This document shows, one piece after another, positions 6,109-10,494 of a stretch of 10,494 nucleotides of DNA. Origin of the DNA: an uncultured Collinsella sp. (GTDB taxonomy: Bacteria; Actinomycetota; Coriobacteriia; Coriobacteriales; Coriobacteriaceae); the NCBI GenBank assembly GCA_900547835.1, contig URIJ01000062.1, positions 1 through 10,494 of the forward strand, written 5' to 3'. How positions within the stretch are numbered: position 1 is the stretch's first letter; each line of letters starts with the position of its first letter. A program made the translations under genes and the position numbers. The notes beneath the pieces were generated by a model that was given only the letters and a program-made list of their open reading frames with translations, ran no database searches and was not told the DNA's origin.

Positions 6109-7707
6109 CTACTCCCACTCGATCGTCGCGGGCGGCTTGGACGTGATGTCGTAGCACACGCGGTTGGCGCCGGGGACCTCGGCAACGATGCGGCCAGAGA
6201 TGCGGGCCAGCACGTCGTAGGGCAGCTTGGCCCAGTCGGCGGTCATAGCATCGCTGGACTCGACGGCACGCAGAATGATCGGGCGCTGATAAGTGCGCTC
6301 GTCGCCCATAACGCCAACGGACTTGATGTCAGGCAGGACCGCGAAATACTGCCAGCAGCTGTGCTCGGAGTTGCGCTCGCCGGTCTGCTCAAACAGACGC
6401 TGGTTGTAGGCGTCGAGCTCCTCGCGCACGATGGCGTCGGCGTTCTTGAGGATCTCGAGCTTCTCCTTATCGACCGCACCGATGATGCGGATGGCCAGAC
6501 CCGGACCCGGGAAAGGCTGACGGAACACGATGTGACCCGGCAGGCCTAACGCCAGGCCAAGTGCGCGGACCTCGTCCTTAAAGAAGTGGTCGAGCGGCTC
6601 GATAAGGTCGAAGTGCACGCCCTCGGGGAACGGAATCAGGTTGTGATGGCTCTTGATGGTGGCCGTCTTACCGCCCGTCTTGCGAGCGCCGGACTCGATG
6701 ATGTCGGGGTAGATGGTGCCCTGAGCCAGATACTTGACCGGCTTGCCATCGGTCTCGAGCTGCTGCGCCACGGCGAAGAACTCTTTCCAGAACTGCGTGC
6801 CGATGATGCGGCGCTTCTCCTCGGGCTCGGTCACGCCGGCCAGAAGCTCGGCGTAGCGGTCCTCGGCGTGGACGTGGATAAAGTCGACGTCAAACTGCTT
6901 GGTGAAGACCTCCTCCACCTGCTCGGGCTCGCCCTTGCGCAGCAGGCCGTGGTTGATGAACACGCAGGTCATCTGCTTGCCCACGGCGCGGGCGCCCAGC
7001 GCAGCCACGACGGAGGAGTCAACGCCGCCGGACAGAGCCAGAATCACGCGGTCGTCACCGACCTTCTCGCGGAACTCGGCCGTCATGGTCTCGACCAGGT
7101 TGTCCATGCTCCAGTTGGGCTCCAGGCCGCAGATCTCAAACAGGAAGTTGCTCAGCAGCTGCTGACCGTACTCGGAGTGCTTGACCTCGGGGTGGAACTG
7201 CGTGGTGAAGATCTTGCGCTCGACGCACTCCATGGCGGCAACCGGGCACACGTCGGTGCTGGCGGTAACGGTAAAGCCCTCGGGCACCTCGGACACGGCG
7301 TCGCGGTGGCTCATCCACACGGTCTGCTCCATGGGCGTGGAGTTAAAGAGCTTGGCGCCGGCCGTGCGCGTGATGGTGGCGCGGCCGTACTCGCCCACCT
7401 CGGAGTGGCCGACCTTGCCGCCGAGCGTCACGGCCGTGATCTGATGGCCGTAGCAAAAGCCCAGGACGGGAAGGCCCAGGTCAAAGATGGCAGGATCGAT
7501 GGACGGAGCGTCCTCGGCATACACGGAGGCCGGGCCGCCGGAAAGGATGAGCGCAGAGGCGTTCATCTCGCGAATCTCGTCGGCCGAGATGTCGCAGGGA
7601 ACAATCTCGGAATACACGTTGAGGTCGCGGACGCGACGGGCAATGAGCTGACCGTACTGCGCACCAAAGTCGAGTACGAGGACCTTTGCGGAAGCCTTTT
7701 GATCCAT
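6109..7707 (-). CDS. guaA: GMP synthase (glutamine-hydrolysing)
   Basis: This 532-aa enzyme converts XMP, ATP and glutamine to GMP in cytoplasmic purine synthesis. Residues about 7-195 are the class I glutamine amidotransferase domain: Cys85 in GFCYGHQ is the nucleophile, and His172 and Glu174 in FHPEV complete the triad. The ATP-pyrophosphatase domain follows, with the P-loop SGGVDSS at 226-232, and then the C-terminal dimerisation domain ending in YDITSKPPATIEWE. The length is slightly above the E. coli enzyme. The ATG at 7707 was chosen over an in-frame upstream codon because AGAGGGGG precedes it and the conserved LVLDFGAQYGQLI begins at residue 10. The gene is complete up to its stop, so the neighbouring element has preserved its coding end. 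The 3' end of guaA is a recognised integration hotspot of genomic islands. Confidence 0.98.
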   Translation of the reverse strand: MDQKASAKVLVLDFGAQYGQLIARRVRDLNVYSEIVPCDISADEIREMNASALILSGGPASVYAEDAPSIDPAIFDLGLPVLGFCYGHQITAVTLGGKVGHSEVGEYGRATITRTAGAKLFNSTPMEQTVWMSHRDAVSEVPEGFTVTASTDVCPVAAMECVERKIFTTQFHPEVKHSEYGQQLLSNFLFEICGLEPNWSMDNLVETMTAEFREKVGDDRVILALSGGVDSSVVAALGARAVGKQMTCVFINHGLLRKGEPEQVEEVFTKQFDVDFIHVHAEDRYAELLAGVTEPEEKRRIIGTQFWKEFFAVAQQLETDGKPVKYLAQGTIYPDIIESGARKTGGKTATIKSHHNLIPFPEGVHFDLIEPLDHFFKDEVRALGLALGLPGHIVFRQPFPGPGLAIRIIGAVDKEKLEILKNADAIVREELDAYNQRLFEQTGERNSEHSCWQYFAVLPDIKSVGVMGDERTYQRPIILRAVESSDAMTADWAKLPYDVLARISGRIVAEVPGANRVCYDITSKPPATIEWE

Positions 7708-7974
7708 GGTTCCCCCTCTTGTTGGCGGGGAGCCGGTGCCCACCCGCGTGAATGAACGAAAATAACCTCCATAGTGTACACGTTATATGGGGTTTCTCGT
7801 CCCTCGCAGCCATCAGCGCACGGCAAACGCACGACCTGGGCCCCTATCTGACGGCAATTGAAGTGTTACCAGACGTGACAGATGATGTAATACGTTTGAA
7901 CATTGGACGCCCTGTGCCACAATACTGCCGAACGACTCCGCCTCTGCGGCGGCAAATACGATAGGAATACCAGC
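7708..7974. other. Divergent intergenic region between guaA and ansA
   Basis: The 267 bases hold the control regions of two divergent genes. On the minus side, the self-complementary GTGTACAC (7778-7785) lies about 70 bases before guaA, flanked by CCATA and TATGG; it may be an operator, but I cannot name the regulator. No clear guaA -35/-10 pair and no purine riboswitch core were seen. Confidence 0.4.
7896..7923 (+). promoter_or_regulatory. Probable ansA promoter
   Basis: TTGAAC (7896-7901) and CACAAT (7918-7923) are separated by 16 bases, 52 bases before the ansA start. The predicted transcript would begin near 7930, giving a leader of about 45 bases. Confidence 0.55.
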
Positions 7975-8988
7975 ATGAAGCGCATCCTTCTCATCGCCAC
8001 GGGCGGCACCATCGCATCGACCGAGGACGGCAACGGCCTCTCCCCCGCCCTGACCGGTGAGGAGCTCGCCCAGAGCGTCCCCGAGATCTCGGGCCTCTGC
8101 GAGCTCGACGTCGTGCAGCCCATGAACATCGACAGCACCAATATGCGCCCGAGTGACTGGATGCGTATCCGCGACGTCATCGTCGAGGGTTATGCCGACC
8201 ACGACGGCTTCGTGATTCTGCACGGCACCGACACCATGAGCTACACCGCGGCAGCGCTTTCCTACCTGATTCAGGACAGCCCCAAGCCCATCGTGCTCAC
8301 CGGCTCGCAAAAGCCCATGGGCAACCCCTTTACCGATGCCAAGCTCAATCTGTACCAGAGCCTGCTCTATGCGCTCGACGAGCACTCGCACGACGTTTCG
8401 ATCGTGTTTGGCGGCGTCACCATTGCCGGCACGCGCGCCCGCAAGCAGCGCACCATGAGCTTTAACGCGTTCATTAGCGTCAACTATCCGCCCATCGCCT
8501 ATATCCGCAACGACCGCATTGTGCGCAACGGGCTTCACGGCACGCATCAGGGCGAAAACCCGGTGCGTTTCTACGACAGCATCGACCCGCGCGTATTTGT
8601 ACTCAAGCTTACGCCCGGCGTAAACCCGGGCATCCTCGACGCCCTTGCCGATAGCTACGACGCCGTGATTCTGGAGACCTTTGGCATTGGCGGTATCCCC
8701 GAGTTTGGTGAGTCGGGCGGGTCGTTCCAAGAGGCAATTTTTCGCTGGGTCGATTCGGGCCGCACCGTCGTTATGACCACGCAGGTCCCCGAAGAGGGCC
8801 TCGATCTGGGCGTTTATGAGGTCGGCCGCGCTTACGCCGATCATCCGGGTATTCTGCGCGGCGACGACATGACCACCGAGACGCTCGTGGCCAAGACCAT
8901 GTGGGCACTCGGCCAGTCACGCGATGCCGCCGAGATTCAGCGCCTGTTCTACAGCCAAGTCAACCACGACCGCATCCCGATGGCGTAA
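7975..8988 (+). CDS. ansA: L-asparaginase, type I (cytoplasmic)
   Basis: This 337-aa enzyme hydrolyses L-asparagine to aspartate and ammonia. The family signatures are ATGGTIAST at residues 8-16, with Thr12 as the nucleophile, and HGTDTM at 83-88, with Thr85 and Asp86 of the second catalytic set. The KQRTMSFNAF segment at 157-166 holds the probable catalytic Lys157. No signal peptide is present and the length matches E. coli AnsA (338 aa), so a cytoplasmic type I enzyme is favoured over the periplasmic type II. The frame is open to 7903, but the family's N-terminus starts exactly at the ATG at 7975, with a weak AGGA upstream. It is divergent from guaA and convergent with the small XRE gene, so it is probably monocistronic. 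Confidence 0.95.
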   Translation: MKRILLIATGGTIASTEDGNGLSPALTGEELAQSVPEISGLCELDVVQPMNIDSTNMRPSDWMRIRDVIVEGYADHDGFVILHGTDTMSYTAAALSYLIQDSPKPIVLTGSQKPMGNPFTDAKLNLYQSLLYALDEHSHDVSIVFGGVTIAGTRARKQRTMSFNAFISVNYPPIAYIRNDRIVRNGLHGTHQGENPVRFYDSIDPRVFVLKLTPGVNPGILDALADSYDAVILETFGIGGIPEFGESGGSFQEAIFRWVDSGRTVVMTTQVPEEGLDLGVYEVGRAYADHPGILRGDDMTTETLVAKTMWALGQSRDAAEIQRLFYSQVNHDRIPMA

Positions 8989-9010
8989 TTCAGTTGTCGA
9001 CGGGTATCCC

Positions 9011-9229
9011 CTATTCGATCCCCTCGAGAAGCTCTGACACCGTCATGCCAAGGGCGGGCGCGATCTTAAATAGAACCTTGAGCGTGAAATTTGCCGTCCC
9101 ATCTTCGATTCGGTCGAGGTAGGGTCGGCTGATTCCTGTCGCCACACAAAAATCAACCTTGGAGATACCAAGGTCCCTGCGTGTCTCTTCGACCCGCCTG
9201 CCAAGAATCTGTTTCGCACGTTCGTCCAT
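9011..9229 (-). CDS. Small XRE-family transcription regulator
   Basis: This 72-aa protein is almost entirely a Cro/C1-type helix-turn-helix domain: LGRRVEETRRDLGISKVDFCVATGISRPYLDRIEDGTANFTLKVL, condensed here as residues 9-53, then FKIAPALGMTVSELLEG at 54-70. The ATG at 9229 is the only plausible start and lacks a good ribosome binding site, so expression may be low. It is divergent from the 129-aa gene at 9306. The 26-bp palindrome between them is its likely operator, making it probably an autorepressor and the controller of its neighbour. The pair could be a regulator with its target gene, or a toxin-antitoxin-like module. Nothing in the partner identifies a toxin. Confidence 0.85.
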   Translation of the reverse strand: MDERAKQILGRRVEETRRDLGISKVDFCVATGISRPYLDRIEDGTANFTLKVLFKIAPALGMTVSELLEGIE

Positions 9230-9245
9230 GCAGCCGAGTTTGAAA

Positions 9246-9274
9246 TTGAGCTGAACAAAAACGTAAACTATAGT
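9246..9274 (+). promoter_or_regulatory. Promoter of the 129-aa gene
   Basis: TTGAGC (9246-9251) and TATAGT (9269-9274) are separated by 17 bases. The -10 element lies at the exact centre of the palindrome 9258-9283. A protein bound there would compete directly with RNA polymerase. Confidence 0.75.
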
Positions 9275-9283
9275 TTACGTTTT
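9258..9283. promoter_or_regulatory. Perfect 26-bp palindromic operator
   Basis: The left half AAAACGTAAACTA (9258-9270) is followed directly by its exact complement (9271-9283). It lies between divergent genes, one of which encodes an XRE regulator, and covers the -10 element of the rightward promoter. It is the likely binding site of the XRE protein at 9011-9229. Confidence 0.8.
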
Positions 9284-9305
9284 GCCGAATACACAGGAGT
9301 TTTCT

Positions 9306-9695
9306 ATGTCGGGTTCTTCGGTCCGCATGTACCGAGCCACGCTTCGCACAAACAGCGCACCGCCCAAGCTCGTCGTCGTTGAAGCCGAATGCCTTTCGCC
9401 CGATGAGCGCACAGCATTTGCATTGCTATCAAGTCGCGTCGCCGCCGTTCTGGTCCCTTGCCCGGCGCAAGGTGAACTTGCCATCCAATGCCAAACGCAC
9501 AGCTGCCCGCTCAATCAGGCTGCCGTAATCGCAACCAGCCAACGCGGCCTGCCGCTCCTTCTAGAAGCCGGCATCGCACTCGCCCTTCGTGGCGCCGGAT
9601 ACGAAAACGAGACCGCCGCCGACATGGTCTTTAAACCACGATCGAGCGGCGGCCTCGCAGCAGCCATTGAATATATGTGCAGACTCGTTGCCTAA
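9306..9695 (+). CDS. Unrecognised 129-aa protein under XRE control
   Basis: I do not recognise a family. The protein has alternating strands and helices: KLVVVEAECL (21-30), a helix DERTAFALLSSRV, the strand AAVLVPCP (46-53), then LPLLLEAGIALALRGAG (82-98), and a C-terminal helix LAAAIEYMCRLVA. Cysteines at 29, 52, 62, 67 and 125 include QCQTHSC, too few and irregular for a clear metal site. There is no signal peptide or membrane segment. The start ATG at 9306 follows ACAGGAG (9293-9299). An in-frame TTG at 9282 lies in the operator and was rejected. A strong promoter overlaps a 26-bp palindrome, so the gene is probably tightly controlled by the divergent XRE protein. Its alpha/beta pattern fits a small cytoplasmic protein. 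Confidence 0.75.
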   Translation: MSGSSVRMYRATLRTNSAPPKLVVVEAECLSPDERTAFALLSSRVAAVLVPCPAQGELAIQCQTHSCPLNQAAVIATSQRGLPLLLEAGIALALRGAGYENETAADMVFKPRSSGGLAAAIEYMCRLVA

Positions 9696-9704
9696 AAGGA
9701 CAAG

Positions 9705-10088
9705 CTAGAAACCAAGGCCAAAGCCCGTTCCGGTAATCGCCGAGTACATAAAGTAAACGTTAACCACGTTGAGGAACACACCCGTGATGCAACCGTTGCG
9801 CAGGTAGCGTTCGCACACGATACGCGCCATGGCGGCGGAGTCATCATTGTTTTTAGCCTGGCGTCCTGCCGTAAAGTACGTCACCACGCTCAGCAGCAGG
9901 TTGAGCACCGGCAGCGCCAGCAACTCGTAGCTCTTGCCCCAGCGCGTCGCCTCGCCGGCGGCATTAAACTTTGTTGCCACCTCGGGACCAATGTTGGGGA
10001 TAACACACGCTGCGACCACCAGCGGAATCACCGCAAGTATGAGCAGCGCAATACCCATGTAGCCGGCTTTTTTGCCATATTTAAACAT
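9705..10088 (-). CDS. DUF1648-type small membrane protein
   Basis: This 127-aa predicted integral membrane protein has segments at residues about 10-30, 54-74 and 101-117. Between the first two lies PNIGPEVATKFNAAGEATRWGKS (31-53 region), which matches the DUF1648 pattern of Pro, then H/K-F-N-x-x-G, then R-W-G. DUF1648 is found in SdpI-like immunity and signalling proteins, but the full SdpI domain arrangement is absent and no function can be assigned. The ATG at 10088 is preceded by AAGGA. It begins 11 bases past the ychF stop, so it is probably the second gene of the ychF operon. Its 3' end is 9 bases from the convergent 129-aa gene. Confidence 0.8.
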   Translation of the reverse strand: MFKYGKKAGYMGIALLILAVIPLVVAACVIPNIGPEVATKFNAAGEATRWGKSYELLALPVLNLLLSVVTYFTAGRQAKNNDDSAAMARIVCERYLRNGCITGVFLNVVNVYFMYSAITGTGFGLGF

Positions 10089-10099
10089 GTGCGTCGTCC

Positions 10100-10494
10100 T
10101 TACACGTTAAAGCGGAAGTGCACGACGTCGCCATCGGCCATGACATAGTCCTTGCCCTCAATACGCAGCTTGCCGGCGGCCTTGGCGCCCTGCTCACCGC
10201 CGAGCTCGATGTAGTCGTCATAGCCAATGACCTCGGCCTTAATAAAGCCGCGCTCAAAGTCGGTGTGGATAACGCCGGCGGCCTGCGGAGCGGTCGCGCC
10301 CTGACGAACCGTCCAGGCCTTGACCTCCATCTCGCCGGCCGTAAAGAACGACTGCAGGCCGAGCAGCTTATAGGCCGCCTGCGCGAGCACGTCCAGACCG
10401 GGCTGCTCCAGGCCTAAGCTCTCCAGGTAGTCGGCCGCATCCTCGGGATCGAGCTCGGAAAGCTCGGCCTCGATCTTGGCGCAGATGGGCAGCG
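10100..10494 (-). CDS. ychF: Ribosome-binding GTPase/ATPase YchF, C-terminal part
   Basis: The reading frame is open to the window edge, so only the C-terminal 131 residues of about 365 are seen. They carry the end of the helical segment (PICAKIEAELSELDPEDAADYL) and the complete TGS domain: LLGLQSFFTAGEMEVKAW, then GATAPQAAGVIHTDFERGF, and the invariant ending DGDVVHFRFNV. These blocks are diagnostic of YchF/OLA1, an Obg-like nucleotidase that associates with ribosomes and stress responses. The P-loop lies outside the window. It is followed by the DUF1648 gene 11 bases downstream. A GTG at 10390 is internal and not a start. Confidence 0.97.
   Translation of the reverse strand, partial: LPICAKIEAELSELDPEDAADYLESLGLEQPGLDVLAQAAYKLLGLQSFFTAGEMEVKAWTVRQGATAPQAAGVIHTDFERGFIKAEVIGYDDYIELGGEQGAKAAGKLRIEGKDYVMADGDVVHFRFNV

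Noticed and set aside
6586..7755. A 389-codon open frame on the plus strand opposite guaA
   Set aside because: It is the antisense shadow of guaA, rich in Gly, His, Leu and Val with no recognisable motif. Long shadows are expected in GC-rich DNA.
7708..7800. Purine riboswitch or PurR box upstream of guaA
   Set aside because: No conserved purine-riboswitch core and no standard PurR palindrome were found; only an unassigned GTGTACAC palindrome is present.
7813..8844. A 343-codon open frame on the minus strand opposite ansA
   Set aside because: It is antisense to a clearly identified asparaginase gene and shows no motif or ribosome binding site.

Overview
The window is GC-rich DNA that reads as a host chromosome with an integrated mobile element at its left side. 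The host is most likely a gut actinobacterium of the class Coriobacteriia, and Collinsella is my best guess. This rests on the high GC, the codon choice and the look of the guaA, asparaginase and YchF proteins; it is inference, because no rRNA or marker search was possible.

Positions 1 to about 6100 are the mobile element, and its left end lies outside the window. From left to right it holds: a leftward parA-parB partition pair (73-1780); a short leader in front of parA packed with inverted repeats (1802-1930); a leftward YraN-like protein that has lost its nuclease residues (1984-2355); a 540-base stretch without genes that carries a large inverted repeat (2356-2895); a small unknown acidic helical protein (2896-3147); and a leftward operon xis - int - ribbon-helix-helix protein (4937 back to 3231). 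Divergent from that operon is an XRE-type repressor (5078-5491). The integrase gene faces away from the host gene guaA. Between repressor and guaA lies about 600 bases of gene-free DNA with at least eight copies of a TTTACTCCC-like motif in both orientations, as expected for an integrase attachment region. The 3' end of guaA is a well known integration target and is the likely attachment site here.

The regulatory logic is unusually readable. The sequence GTAC-N6-GTAC occurs three times between xis and the repressor gene. One copy sits inside the -35/-10 spacer of each of the two divergent promoters. The same motif occurs once, perfectly, at the centre of a long palindrome upstream of parA, and once more, degenerate, beside it. 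This suggests that one regulator, probably the XRE protein, controls both excision and partition, so that plasmid-like maintenance is switched on together with excision.

Positions 6109-10494 are host chromosome: guaA (leftward) and a type I L-asparaginase (rightward) from a divergent intergenic region; a divergent pair consisting of a 72-aa XRE regulator and an unrecognised 129-aa protein, separated by a perfect 26-bp palindrome over a good promoter; then a leftward operon of ychF (its start is off the window) and a DUF1648-type membrane protein. I saw no rRNA, tRNA, CRISPR array or insertion sequence.
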